Notes: generated by a model from the sequence alone, not told the origin. A DNA stretch of 19,255 nucleotides from Deltaproteobacteria bacterium (GCA_003647095.1 QMME01000025.1:1-19255), one strand, 5' to 3'; shown: positions 1 through 8,174, numbered from the stretch's first letter. Program-made: numbers and translations.

Positions 1-558
1 CGCCTGGCGGCCGACCTGGCGGACTCCCGGCACCGGAGCACCCTGCAGCGGGTGCTGGGAGAGATCGCCAGGCTGGATCACATCCTCAAAAAGTTCCTGG
101 CCCCCGGCAGCCGGCTGGCACGGGAGCCGGTACGCCTGGCCGAGCTGGTCGACGAGGTGGCCCGCATGGTGCAAGGCGGCAGGAACGACGGGCAGGTCGT
201 CAACCGGGTCGAGGCCGACCTGGTAGTCGAGGCCGACCAGGATGCCCTGAAGCAGTTGTTGTTCAACCTGATCATGAATGCCCGGGAGGCGGCCGGCAGC
301 GACGGCCGGGTGGTGTGCCGGGGCCGGCGGCAGGGGTGCGAGGTCTGGCTGGCCGTGGACGACTCCGGACCGGGGCTGGCCGAGGAGCCCGAGCGCTGCT
401 TCGAGCCCTTCTTCACCACCAAGCGCAACGGCACCGGCCTGGGGCTGGCAGTGTGCCGCAAGATCGTCGAGTCTCACCGGGGCACCATTCGCCTGGCCAG
501 TCGCCCGGAGGGAGGGTGCCGGGCCGAGGTGTTCCTGCCGGCCGGGCCCGCGCATTGA
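1..558 (+). CDS. Sensor histidine kinase, C-terminal part (5' end outside window)
   Basis: The frame is open from the first base, so only the last 185 residues are visible. They hold the second half of a dimerisation helix (about residues 8-45) and a full HATPase_c domain: N box FNLIMNAREA from residue 88, G1 box DDSGPGL from residue 120, F box FEPFFTT and G2 box GTGLGLAVC near residue 144. The phospho-accepting His and any sensor domain lie upstream of the window. The ATPase order and spacing are those of NtrB-type kinases that partner NtrC-type regulators. The gene ends 33 bp before a sigma-54-dependent response regulator on the same strand, so the two are very probably a cognate pair. The signal sensed cannot be inferred. 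Confidence 0.93.
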   Translation, partial: RLAADLADSRHRSTLQRVLGEIARLDHILKKFLAPGSRLAREPVRLAELVDEVARMVQGGRNDGQVVNRVEADLVVEADQDALKQLLFNLIMNAREAAGSDGRVVCRGRRQGCEVWLAVDDSGPGLAEEPERCFEPFFTTKRNGTGLGLAVCRKIVESHRGTIRLASRPEGGCRAEVFLPAGPAH

Positions 559-591
559 CGGCGGCCGGCCCGCCGTGCGAAGGTTCGCTTC

Positions 592-2025
592 GTGGCGTCA
601 CGTGAGCACAACCAGACAGGCAACGGCTTCGACGTTCTGGTGGTGGACGACGAGGAACTGTACTGTCGCTCCGTCGGCGAGGAACTGGCCCGGGCCGGCA
701 TCGACTGCCGGCTGGCCTTCAGCGGCTCGCAGGCCCTGGAAGAAGCCGCGGGCCGCTACTTCGATGTCATCCTGCTCGACCATCGCCTTCCCGATAGCGA
801 CGGCATAGAGCTGATTCCCCGCCTGCTGTCACGTTGCCCCGGTGCCAGCCTGGTGGTGATGACGGCCTACCATGCCATTCCCAACGCCGTGCAGGCCATT
901 CGCTCCGGCGCCGAGGATTACGTGGTCAAGGAACCCAGCGTACGGCCGCTGGTGGAGCGGGTGCTGGAGGTAAAGAGACGCCAGGAGGTGCGCCGTCGCA
1001 GCAACCAGCCCCCCGAGGCCAAGCCCCAGGCGTTGATCGGCTCCTCCCCGGCCATTCTCCGGGTGGTCGAGCAGATCGAGAAGATCGCCGCCTCCCCGGA
1101 CACCACCGTGCTGCTGATGGGAGAGACGGGGGTGGGCAAGGAGGTCTGCGCCCGCATGTTGCATCGCCTGTCGCGCCCGGAAGGCAGTCCCTTCGTGGCC
1201 GTCGATTGCGCCTCGTTGCCGGGCAACCTGGCCGAGAGCCTGCTGTTCGGCCACCAGCGTGGTGCCTTCACCGGTGCCGAGCAGGACCGGGCCGGGGCCA
1301 TGGAGGAAGCCGGCGAGGGCACCTTGCTGCTGGACGAGATCGGCGAACTGGGCGCCCTGCAGAGCAAGCTGCTGCGGGTGCTGGAGACGCGCATCTTTCA
1401 GCGGGTGGGCAGCATGAAGCCGCTGGCCCTGCGGGCCCGGGTGGTGGCGGCCACCAACATGGACCTGGCCGCCAAGGTGCAGACGGGGCAGTTTCGCCAG
1501 GACCTGTACCAGCGACTGTGCGTCTTTCCCATCACCGTGCCTCCGCTGCGGGAACGCCGGGAGGATGTTCTCGCCCTGGCCAACCACTTCCTGTCGTTGT
1601 TTGCCCGCCGCCTGGAGCGGCAAATCGAGCCCCTGGACGACGAGGTGGCGGAACGCCTGCAGGCCTACCATTTTCCCGGCAACGTGCGCGAGTTGAAGAA
1701 CATCATCGAACGGGCGGTCATCCTGGCAGAGGACGGACGCGTCGAGACCCGCCACCTGCCCCGGCGGGTGCTCAGCCAGGTCGCCACCAGGCCCGGCCCG
1801 GCCGAGTCGGTGCCGCTCGACTTCCGGCCCGGCCTGGACACCCTGGAGGACCTGGAGAGGAAGATGATCCTCCATGCCCTGCGGCGCAGCGGCGGGGTCA
1901 AGACCGAGGCGGCGCGGCTGCTGGGCATCTCGCGCTTCCAGCTCATGCGGCGCATGGAGCGCCACGGCATCCGCCAGGTGGTGGTCACCGATACCTCTGG
2001 CGGCAGCGGGAGAACCTTCGACTGA
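592..2025 (+). CDS. NtrC-type sigma-54-dependent response regulator
   Basis: This 477-aa protein has three domains. The receiver (about 13-125) has acidic pair D19/D20, phospho-acceptor D63, T91 and K113. The AAA+ sigma-54 interaction domain (about 148-390) has Walker A GETGVGK at 177-183, the sigma-54-contacting loop GAFTGA at 224-229, Walker B LLLDEIG at 245-251, ATN at 287-289 and GNVREL at 363-368. A Fis-type helix-turn-helix lies at about 434-458. All residues needed for phosphorylation, ATP hydrolysis and sigma-54 remodelling are present, so it should be an active activator. The start is a GTG with GAAGG at 579-583, 8 nt upstream. It follows the kinase directly. The nearest plausible target is the sigma-54 promoter at 2145-2160, in front of the transporter operon. 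Confidence 0.95.
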   Translation: MASREHNQTGNGFDVLVVDDEELYCRSVGEELARAGIDCRLAFSGSQALEEAAGRYFDVILLDHRLPDSDGIELIPRLLSRCPGASLVVMTAYHAIPNAVQAIRSGAEDYVVKEPSVRPLVERVLEVKRRQEVRRRSNQPPEAKPQALIGSSPAILRVVEQIEKIAASPDTTVLLMGETGVGKEVCARMLHRLSRPEGSPFVAVDCASLPGNLAESLLFGHQRGAFTGAEQDRAGAMEEAGEGTLLLDEIGELGALQSKLLRVLETRIFQRVGSMKPLALRARVVAATNMDLAAKVQTGQFRQDLYQRLCVFPITVPPLRERREDVLALANHFLSLFARRLERQIEPLDDEVAERLQAYHFPGNVRELKNIIERAVILAEDGRVETRHLPRRVLSQVATRPGPAESVPLDFRPGLDTLEDLERKMILHALRRSGGVKTEAARLLGISRFQLMRRMERHGIRQVVVTDTSGGSGRTFD

Positions 2026-2037
2026 CACGTGGAACAT

Positions 2038-2051
2038 CGCACAGGGGTGCG
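2038..2051. promoter_or_regulatory. Candidate upstream activator site (palindrome)
   Basis: CGCAC-AGGG-GTGCG is a perfect 5-bp inverted repeat centred about 100 bp upstream of the -24 element at 2146. NtrC-family activators usually bind dyads 80-150 bp upstream of their promoters. It starts 13 bp after the regulator's stop codon. A longer partial dyad, ACATCGC (2034-2040) with GCGATGT (2073-2079), overlaps it. That it is the binding site is inference; as RNA it could simply be a small hairpin. Confidence 0.35.
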
Positions 2052-2144
2052 GAATCGAACCGTGAAATACGGGCGATGTCCTCTCCCTTTTCGTGATTGT
2101 CCCGGTATTTCCAGTGGTTGAGCAGGCCGCGCGAGCCGCGATCC

Positions 2145-2160
2145 TGGCCTGGGGCTTGCA
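2145..2160 (+). promoter_or_regulatory. Predicted sigma-54 (-24/-12) promoter
   Basis: TGGCCTGGGGCTTGCA fits the sigma-54 consensus TGGCACR-N4-TTGCW. The invariant GG is at 2146-2147 and the invariant GC at 2158-2159 with correct spacing; two of the twelve specified positions (A and C of GGCAC) differ. Transcription would start near 2171, giving a leader of about 90 nt before the transporter start at 2263. An NtrC-type activator gene ends 119 bp upstream, which raises the likelihood that the match is real. Confidence 0.65.
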
Positions 2161-2262
2161 TGATGGTGGCAGCCCGGGCTACAACCTCCCCGGCGGAGAC
2201 GCCCGTGGGATGAACATCGGCGCGGCCGGGCAGGTATAGCAGGCAGAGAGGAACGGCGTGGC

Positions 2263-5118
2263 ATGATGAAGGCGTTTTCCAGATGGCTGACGAGGCGTCA
2301 CAACGCCTGGCTGGTCATTTCCGTGGTGGTCCTGGTGGCCGGCTGGTCGGTGCTGCGAGCCACCCAGGTGGAGAACGATGACGACATCCTGGCCTTCCTG
2401 CCCCAGGACAATCCCGACGTCGAGACCTTCCGCCAGGTGAACCGGTTGTTCGGTTCCCTGGACCTGGCCCTGGTGGGGATAGAGAGCGACGACGTCTACC
2501 GGCCGGACTTCCTGCGCCGCCTGCAGGAGGCCACCCGGGAACTGAAAGAGACCCGCGGCATCAACCACGTGCTCACCATGAGCAACGTCGTCGATTTCGC
2601 CCCCGATCCCCGGGGTGGAGTGGTGACCACGCCGCTGGTGTACAGGATTCCCGCCAACCGGCGGGAGGTTGCCGAGTTGCGGGCCCGGGTCCAGTCCAAG
2701 GAGCACGTGCTGGGACGGTTGGTGTCGCGTGACGGGCGCGCGGTGCTGCTGTACTGCTTCCTGGCCTACGGCAGCGATCCCCTGACCATGGCCGGGCGCA
2801 TCCGCAAGGTGGTGCGGGAGCATTTCCCCGGTGAACGCAAGTACTGGGGCGGGGGGCCCTTCGTCTCCACCTACATCTACGAGTCCACCCGCTCTGACAT
2901 CCACCGGCTCACCCCCTGGGCGGTGGCGGTGGTGGTGCTCATCCTCTTGCTGGCCTTCCGCGACATCATCGGCGTGGGCCTGGTGCTGCTCTCCACCGGC
3001 GTGGGTATCCTCTTTTCCCTGGCGGTGATGTCGGTGCTGGGGGTGCGCTTCAACATCGTGCTGGGGTCCATGCCGGTCATCCTCTTCGCCGTGGGTTCGG
3101 CCTACGGTATTCACATCCTGGCCCGCTACTACGCCCTGGCCCGCCGCTTGCCCGGCCCGCAAGCGGTGCGCCGCACCGTCACCGAGGCGGCCCCGGTGGT
3201 CATCGCCGCCGGGCTGACCACCGCCGTGGGATTGCTGTCGTTCCTGGCCATGGACATCGCTCCCCTGCGTTCCTTCGGGCTGTTCACCTCGGTGGGCATC
3301 CTGGCCACACTGCTGCTGGCGGTGACCTTCATCCCGGCGGTGCTGTACGTGGCCCGCCTGCGTCGCGACCAGGGCGGCATCGGCGTCCTGCGCGCGGCCT
3401 GCCGCCGCCTGGCGTTGACCTCGAGACGTCACCGGGCGGCCTGGGCGGCGGCCCTGGCCCTGCTGGCGCTGGCCGGGGCGGCCTTCACCGGCCGGGTGCG
3501 CACCTCCATGGACACCACCTCCTTCTACTCTGCCGGCAGCCCGCCGGCCCGGGCCGAGCAGTTTATGCGCCGGCACTTCGGGGGCTCCTTGTTCGTGCAG
3601 GTCTACCTGCAGGCCGACCTGGGACAGCCGGCGATGCTGCGCCTGGTACAGCGGCTGGCGGACCGGGTATCGCTGCTCGAGCAGGTGTCCGACGTCATGC
3701 AGGTGTCCGAGGCCATCGCCCAGGCCAACGAGGCTTTCGTGGGCCAGCGACGGATTCCCGATACCCCCCAGCAGGTGGCCCTGTTGCACAGCCTGCTGGC
3801 CAGCGATCCGGCGGTGGAGCAGCTGATAACCCGGGACCGGCGCCGGGCCCTGCTGCACTTCAAGCTGCGTCCGGCCGCGGCCGAGCAGGTGGAGCAGGTG
3901 CTGGAGAAGATCGAAAAACTCACCCGCGAGCAGGTGCCGGCGGCGGTCAAGCTGGTGACCCGTTCCCAGGCGGGGGAGGCCGGGCGACGCCTGTGGCGCG
4001 AGCAACTACGACTGCGCCTGAGCGCCCTGGCCGCCCGACGGGGATTGGCTCCGCAGGCGGTGGCCGCTTCCCTGCCGGCGCTGGAGGAAAAGATCCCGCC
4101 CGACCGGGACGAGATCGAGCGGCGCCTGGCCCACTGGCTGGCCTCGGCCGAGTGCGCCGTGGACCTGGGTTCTTTGGATAGGCGATTGCCGGCAACGCTG
4201 GCCCGGATACTGGCATCCGCCGGGCCGCCGGCCGGCGAGGACGAGCTGCGCGATCTGCTGCGCCGGCAACTGGGCGAGCGGGCCGACGAGGAGCTGGTCG
4301 AAGACCTGTTGCTTTCACTGCAGCAGCCGCTCGAGCAGTTCTGGCAGGAGGCCCAGGCCGGAGCCCGGGCCCGGGCCTTCCTGGCCCGCAGCGGCTGGCA
4401 GGTCGCCGGACCGGCCCGCGCCCGGCTGGAGCGTGACATATCAATGGCCTTGCTGGAAAACGAATCGCCCACGCTGGCCCTGCCCACCGCCGCCGGCGAG
4501 GCCGGCGCCATGCCGGTGGTGGCCCGGGTGACCGGCCTGCCGGTCATGCACCGCGGCCTGTCCGCCAGCGCCACTTCCAACCAGCTGCGCTCGCTGGTGT
4601 TTGCCCTGGTGTTCGTGCTGCTGGTGATGGCCTGGTACTTCCGCTCCTGGCGGGTGGGGCTGCTGGTGAGCTCGCCCACCATGTTCACCCTGCTGGTGAT
4701 CTACGGGGGCATGGGCCTGCTGGGAGTGCGCCTGGACATCGGTACCGCCATGCTGGCCAGCCTGGTGCTGGGAGCGGGGGTGGACTATGCCGTGCACCTG
4801 GCCTCGGCCTGGCAGGCACGCCCGGGACAGGGACTGGACGATGCCGCGGCCCGGGCCGCGGCCGAGACCGGGCCGGCCATCTGGATAAACGCGGTCTGCG
4901 TGGCGGTGGGCTTTCTCATCCTCACCCTGGGAGAGTCCCGGCCGCTCAAGAACGTGGGTGGCCTGACGGCGGCGGCCATGCTGGTGGCGGCGGCGGCCAC
5001 CTTCCTGCTGTTGCCACTGCTGGCCCGGCGGGAGAGTTACCGGAACCCGGAGCCCGAGGAAGACGAACCGCTGCCGGCCGGGGAGGCCAACACCGCCGCC
5101 GGGCCGGCCAGGCGCTGA
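2263..5118 (+). CDS. RND/MMPL-family exporter with enlarged second periplasmic domain
   Basis: A 951-aa inner-membrane transporter of the RND superfamily, MMPL branch, with duplicated halves. TM1 is at about 15-33, followed by a periplasmic domain and TM2-TM6 (about 216-370). TM7 is at about 392-408, followed by a second periplasmic region and TM8-TM12 (about 775-928). The TM4-equivalent motifs are GSAYGIHIL in the first half and GAGVDYAVHL in the second, the latter with the Asp typical of proton-coupled MMPL proteins. Residues about 566-745 are an Ala/Leu/Arg/Glu-rich, probably helical stretch. It makes the protein longer than I expect for this family. AGAGAGGA at 2245-2252 is the likely ribosome site; ATG 2266 is an alternative start. 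Related transporters move lipids or hydrophobic compounds; substrate unknown. Probably co-transcribed with the next two genes. Confidence 0.93.
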   Translation: MMKAFSRWLTRRHNAWLVISVVVLVAGWSVLRATQVENDDDILAFLPQDNPDVETFRQVNRLFGSLDLALVGIESDDVYRPDFLRRLQEATRELKETRGINHVLTMSNVVDFAPDPRGGVVTTPLVYRIPANRREVAELRARVQSKEHVLGRLVSRDGRAVLLYCFLAYGSDPLTMAGRIRKVVREHFPGERKYWGGGPFVSTYIYESTRSDIHRLTPWAVAVVVLILLLAFRDIIGVGLVLLSTGVGILFSLAVMSVLGVRFNIVLGSMPVILFAVGSAYGIHILARYYALARRLPGPQAVRRTVTEAAPVVIAAGLTTAVGLLSFLAMDIAPLRSFGLFTSVGILATLLLAVTFIPAVLYVARLRRDQGGIGVLRAACRRLALTSRRHRAAWAAALALLALAGAAFTGRVRTSMDTTSFYSAGSPPARAEQFMRRHFGGSLFVQVYLQADLGQPAMLRLVQRLADRVSLLEQVSDVMQVSEAIAQANEAFVGQRRIPDTPQQVALLHSLLASDPAVEQLITRDRRRALLHFKLRPAAAEQVEQVLEKIEKLTREQVPAAVKLVTRSQAGEAGRRLWREQLRLRLSALAARRGLAPQAVAASLPALEEKIPPDRDEIERRLAHWLASAECAVDLGSLDRRLPATLARILASAGPPAGEDELRDLLRRQLGERADEELVEDLLLSLQQPLEQFWQEAQAGARARAFLARSGWQVAGPARARLERDISMALLENESPTLALPTAAGEAGAMPVVARVTGLPVMHRGLSASATSNQLRSLVFALVFVLLVMAWYFRSWRVGLLVSSPTMFTLLVIYGGMGLLGVRLDIGTAMLASLVLGAGVDYAVHLASAWQARPGQGLDDAAARAAAETGPAIWINAVCVAVGFLILTLGESRPLKNVGGLTAAAMLVAAAATFLLLPLLARRESYRNPEPEEDEPLPAGEANTAAGPARR

Positions 5119-5120
5119 AG

Positions 5121-5151
5121 CTTGCGAACACGCACGTGGCGTTGTCGCAAG
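5121..5151 (+). other. Intercistronic stem-loop
   Basis: CTTGCGA (5121-5127) pairs perfectly with TCGCAAG (5145-5151). The inner part continues with CA/TG and CGC/GCG pairs separated by single-base bulges, leaving loop ACGTG. It sits between the transporter stop and the ribosome site of the next gene and lacks a following T-run. It is therefore unlikely to be a plain terminator. It may stabilise or process the transcript and set different expression for the membrane and periplasmic proteins (inference). Confidence 0.5.
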
Positions 5152-5180
5152 TAGCCGGACGGATACACGGGAGGAACGAC

Positions 5181-5939
5181 ATGAACAGATGCGGACACTG
5201 GCAACTGGTGATGATGCTGACCCTGCTGATCGCTGTCCCGGCCCGCGCCGACAAGCGCGGCCAGGAGATCATCGAGAAGCTGGATCGCCTGCAGACCGCC
5301 GCTGCCGACCAGTACTTCGTCTTCGACATGACCACCTACCAGGAGGGCAAGAGCCCCACCACCATGACCCTCGAGGTCTACATCAAGGGCACCAGGCTCC
5401 GCCGGGTCAAGTTCCTGGCTCCCGGGGATCTCAAGGGCACGCGCATGCTGGTGCGGGCGCTCGACCAGATGTACATCTACCTGCCCGCCTACCGGCGGGT
5501 GCGGCGCATCGCCAGCCACGTGCGCGACCAGGGCTTCATGGGCTCGGCCTACTCCTACGACGAGATGGCCATCGTCACCTATGCCGACGTCTTCGACTGT
5601 GACCTGGCCGCCGAGAGCGACAGCCACTACCAGCTCAAGTGCCGGCGTCGTCCCGGCCAGAGCTTCCACTACGAGGTCATGGAGATGGACATCCGCAAGG
5701 ACAACCACCATCCCGACCAGCTGCGCTTCTTCAACGCCAAGGGCCAGAAGCTCAAGACCGACTACCGCAACGACTACCACTGCCGCGACGACGGCCGTAC
5801 CTGCACGCCCTACACCATGAAGCTGGTGGATCACTCCCGGGGCGATCTCTACACGGTGATGAAGCTCAAGGACTGGAAAGTCAACACCGGCATCAAGGAC
5901 AGCTTCTTCACCGTGCGGGCGCTGCAGCGGGACCGCTAG
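5181..5939 (+). CDS. LolA-like outer-membrane lipoprotein-sorting family protein
   Basis: A 252-aa exported protein. The signal peptide covers residues 1 to about 23, with probable cleavage after ARA. The mature part matches the LolA-like family (COG2834 type) that commonly accompanies MMPL/RND transporters and DUF1302 proteins. Recognisable stretches are GTRMLVRALDQMYIYLPA, RRVRRIASHVRDQGFMGS and the nearby SYDEM. Family members have a LolA-type half-barrel thought to carry lipid or lipoprotein through the periplasm. Two Cys pairs (in FDCDL...QLKC and YHCRDDGRTC) could form disulfides. ATG 5181 was chosen for its GGGAGG at 5169-5174 and because the signal peptide begins there; a frame-matched GTG at 5136 lies inside the hairpin. 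Its likely role is periplasmic shuttle between the transporter and the outer-membrane protein. Confidence 0.9.
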   Translation: MNRCGHWQLVMMLTLLIAVPARADKRGQEIIEKLDRLQTAAADQYFVFDMTTYQEGKSPTTMTLEVYIKGTRLRRVKFLAPGDLKGTRMLVRALDQMYIYLPAYRRVRRIASHVRDQGFMGSAYSYDEMAIVTYADVFDCDLAAESDSHYQLKCRRRPGQSFHYEVMEMDIRKDNHHPDQLRFFNAKGQKLKTDYRNDYHCRDDGRTCTPYTMKLVDHSRGDLYTVMKLKDWKVNTGIKDSFFTVRALQRDR

Positions 5940-5963
5940 CGGTGTTGACCGGGAGGACGGCCG

Positions 5964-7787
5964 ATGCGCGTACGACTGGCAGGGTTGTTGACCGTGGGAG
6001 TGTTGCTGGCGGCCGGCCCGGACCGGGCCGATGAACTGCGGCTGGAACTGGGCGGGGCCATCCAGAGCGACCTGCGCTTCCGCCCCGACGACAAGAGCGT
6101 GGGATCGTTCTACAACCGCCTGGAGTGGAAGCCGGGCATAGCCCGCAACGAAAACCGCCTGGAGTTCAAGCTGCGGGCCCGTTACGGCGATGCCGCCGCC
6201 GTGGTCGAGCTGCGGGCCGCCTGGCTGGGTTGGGCCGAGCAGGTGCTGGCCATCGGCGAGCTTGCCGACCGCAACCGCATCGATCCCTACTACTTCGAGG
6301 CCCGGGCCGCCTACCTGGATATGAACGATTTCCTGGTGGAGGGGCTGGATCTGCGGGTGGGCCAGCAGCTGGTGCTCTGGGGGGTGGGCGACCAGTTCAA
6401 CCCCACCAACAACTTGAACGCCAACGACGTCGAGGACGTGCTGCTGTTCGGCGACCAGCGGGCCAACTTCATGGTACGCGCCGACTACACCTTCCTCGAC
6501 GACTTCACCCTCTCCGGGGTGCTGGTGCCGGTGTTCCAGGGGGCGCAGATTCCGCGCTCGTCACCGCTGGGTACCGCGATGATAGATCGTGTTTCAGTGC
6601 TCGAAGACGATCTCAGAAAACGCATCGTTTTCGAGAACACTCTGACCTCGTACCGCTACCAGTTCCTCGGGATGAACATTCCTGCGACTCCCGCGGTGGT
6701 GTCCGGCAGCAAGATCGTTCTTCCGGAGAGAAACTTCGAGAACATGCCGTTTTCCTTCAGGCTTGCCGGCAACATGCTCGGACAAGACGTCGCGCTCAGC
6801 TACTACCGCGGCCGCCACGACTTTCCCCAGCCGGTGCGCAACCACGCACACCAACGCATGTTCGACACACCGAGCTGCGACCCGGCATCCGGCGTAACCT
6901 CCGGCGAGTTCGACCCGTCCCTTCCGTGCATCGACGGGGTGATAGAGACGGAAGTAGAGATGCGCTACCCGCGCATGCAGGTGATCGGGTTCAACATGGC
7001 CGGGGAGATTCCACTCGACTGGATTGACGAAAGCCTGTTGGGTATCGGCTACCGCATCGAGCTCGGCGTCTACATGCCGGAGGCCGTGGAGTTCGAGATC
7101 TACCAGGACACCATGTTCGCGGGAAGCCTCTTGCTCGAGCAGCCGGCGGGCGAGTACGACTACGGCCTCGGGGGCGAAAAGCCGCACGTGGTGGACGAGC
7201 GGGTGTTCGCGAAGTGGGTGGTCGGGCTCGACTACTCGTTCGGCCCGCACTGGATGGTCAACCTCATGTGGGTGCACGGCATGGCCGACGAGTTCGGGGC
7301 CGGAGACTTCCTGCGCAAGGGATACCAGCTCCGTCAGAGCCGGTTCGTCGGGGAGTCGCCGTACGACTGCCTGTTTGCCAACCTCGACATAAGCGATCCG
7401 GACGGCGCGGCGAAGGCCGCTACCGTCTGCGGCGAGCGAAGCACAGAGGAGATTCTCAGGCCGCGAATAGGCGATTACGCCGTGGCCGGGGTGGACTTCA
7501 AGTTCGCCGACCAGAAGGCGCTGCTGCGGCTGTTCGTCCTCTGGGACGTGAGCGGCTACTACCGCTCCTACTACGACGAGCAGGCCGGGCAGCGGGTGCT
7601 CGAGTACCTGAGCCTGTTCGGCGACGGCTTTTCCATGATCCTGTTTCCCGAGTTCCACTACAACTTCGGCAACGGCTTCGAGCTGGGCGCCGGGGCGCTG
7701 CTGCAGCTGGGCAAGCGCTTCACCAAGTTCGGCGACCCGGCCGCGGGCGGCTCGCTGCTCTGGACCCGGGTTCGCTTCAGTTTCTGA
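5964..7787 (+). CDS. DUF1302-like outer-membrane beta-barrel protein, mosaic gene
   Basis: This 607-aa protein has a signal peptide (cleavage near residue 22, before DELRL), many alternating beta-strand segments and a C-terminal Phe (RVRFSF) as used for Bam-dependent outer-membrane insertion. The stretch LDLRVGQQLVLWGVGDQFNP, followed by NDVEDVLL, resembles the DUF1302 signature (LRVGRQ.V.WG...NP.D). Four Cys, in SCDPASG, LPCIDG, YDCLF and TVCGE, lie in presumed loops. The start has GGGAGG at 5951-5956, 7 nt upstream. It follows the LolA-like gene by 24 bp, and the three-gene order recurs in other proteobacteria. Codon use changes sharply between about 6545 and 7480: Leu is mostly CTC there but mostly CTG on both sides. 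Function in transport is inferred from context; DUF1302 itself is poorly characterised. Confidence 0.85.
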   Translation: MRVRLAGLLTVGVLLAAGPDRADELRLELGGAIQSDLRFRPDDKSVGSFYNRLEWKPGIARNENRLEFKLRARYGDAAAVVELRAAWLGWAEQVLAIGELADRNRIDPYYFEARAAYLDMNDFLVEGLDLRVGQQLVLWGVGDQFNPTNNLNANDVEDVLLFGDQRANFMVRADYTFLDDFTLSGVLVPVFQGAQIPRSSPLGTAMIDRVSVLEDDLRKRIVFENTLTSYRYQFLGMNIPATPAVVSGSKIVLPERNFENMPFSFRLAGNMLGQDVALSYYRGRHDFPQPVRNHAHQRMFDTPSCDPASGVTSGEFDPSLPCIDGVIETEVEMRYPRMQVIGFNMAGEIPLDWIDESLLGIGYRIELGVYMPEAVEFEIYQDTMFAGSLLLEQPAGEYDYGLGGEKPHVVDERVFAKWVVGLDYSFGPHWMVNLMWVHGMADEFGAGDFLRKGYQLRQSRFVGESPYDCLFANLDISDPDGAAKAATVCGERSTEEILRPRIGDYAVAGVDFKFADQKALLRLFVLWDVSGYYRSYYDEQAGQRVLEYLSLFGDGFSMILFPEFHYNFGNGFELGAGALLQLGKRFTKFGDPAAGGSLLWTRVRFSF

Positions 7788-7937
7788 GAAAGGACGTGAC
7801 AATATCGATTCCGGCAGCTGCAGCCGTCATCTCGAGAGGCAATGGGGCTGGATCACCTGTTTAGGTTGGGGCTGAAGCTGCGATTCGGCCTGAGCGACGA
7901 AGGCGACGAATGAGTCGAGGCCAACCCGGAGGATGGC

Positions 7938-8174
7938 ATGCCCGTCGAGAAATTCCGCTCCCTGGAGCAAATGAACCAGGCCCACGACCTTCCGCCTCCG
8001 GCCAGCGACCGCGAGTTGCTCCGGCGCATTGCGGTGGTTTGGCGCCGGGCGGCCCGCCTGGCTCCCACGCGGCCCTTCTCCCCGGGAGTGGAGAAGTACC
8101 ACGACCTGGAAGAGGCCCAACGCGCCCGCGCCGGGGCACGAGCCGCTGCTTCTGTCGCTGTTCCCAACCCATGA
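7938..8174 (+). CDS. Small hypothetical protein with duplicated KF/YxxLEE-type motif
   Basis: A 78-aa protein with a good ribosome site (GGAGG 7928-7932, 5 nt before ATG). The two ends carry related 13-residue motifs: VEKFRSLEQMNQA (residues 3-15) and VEKYHDLEEAQRA (about 50-62). A basic, aromatic segment (LRRIAVVWRRAARLAP) lies between them. I recall similar short KFRS(L/I)EEMN...GV.K(Y/H)RSIEE proteins in GC-rich Gram-negative genomes, sometimes beside nucleotidyltransferase-type toxin genes. No such partner is visible here. The function is unknown; a link to toxin-antitoxin systems would be speculation. Confidence 0.65.
   Translation: MPVEKFRSLEQMNQAHDLPPPASDRELLRRIAVVWRRAARLAPTRPFSPGVEKYHDLEEAQRARAGARAAASVAVPNP

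Noticed and set aside
2034..2090. ACATCGC/GCGATGT pair followed by CCTCTCCCTTTT, considered as a terminator of the regulator gene
   Set aside because: The 32-nt loop is too long and the T-run is short and displaced; kept only as part of a possible activator site.
2179..4005. 608-codon open frame on the minus strand, opposite the MMPL transporter
   Set aside because: The His/Gln/Gly-rich translation is typical of antisense frames in GC-rich genes, and the plus strand has a clear homologous product. The same applies to long antisense frames at 829-2037, 6594-7802, 7827-9188, 9867-11342, 13718-14779 and 15858-17273.
7811..7825. CGGCAGCTGCAGCCG near-palindrome after the DUF1302-like gene, considered as terminator
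   Set aside because: The stem is only a few pairs and no T-run follows.
7842..7913. 23-codon frame (MGLDHLFRLGLKLRFG...)
   Set aside because: It is very short, the purine run GAGAGG is only 2 nt before ATG, and I recognise no family. It may be chance in a 150-bp intergenic gap.
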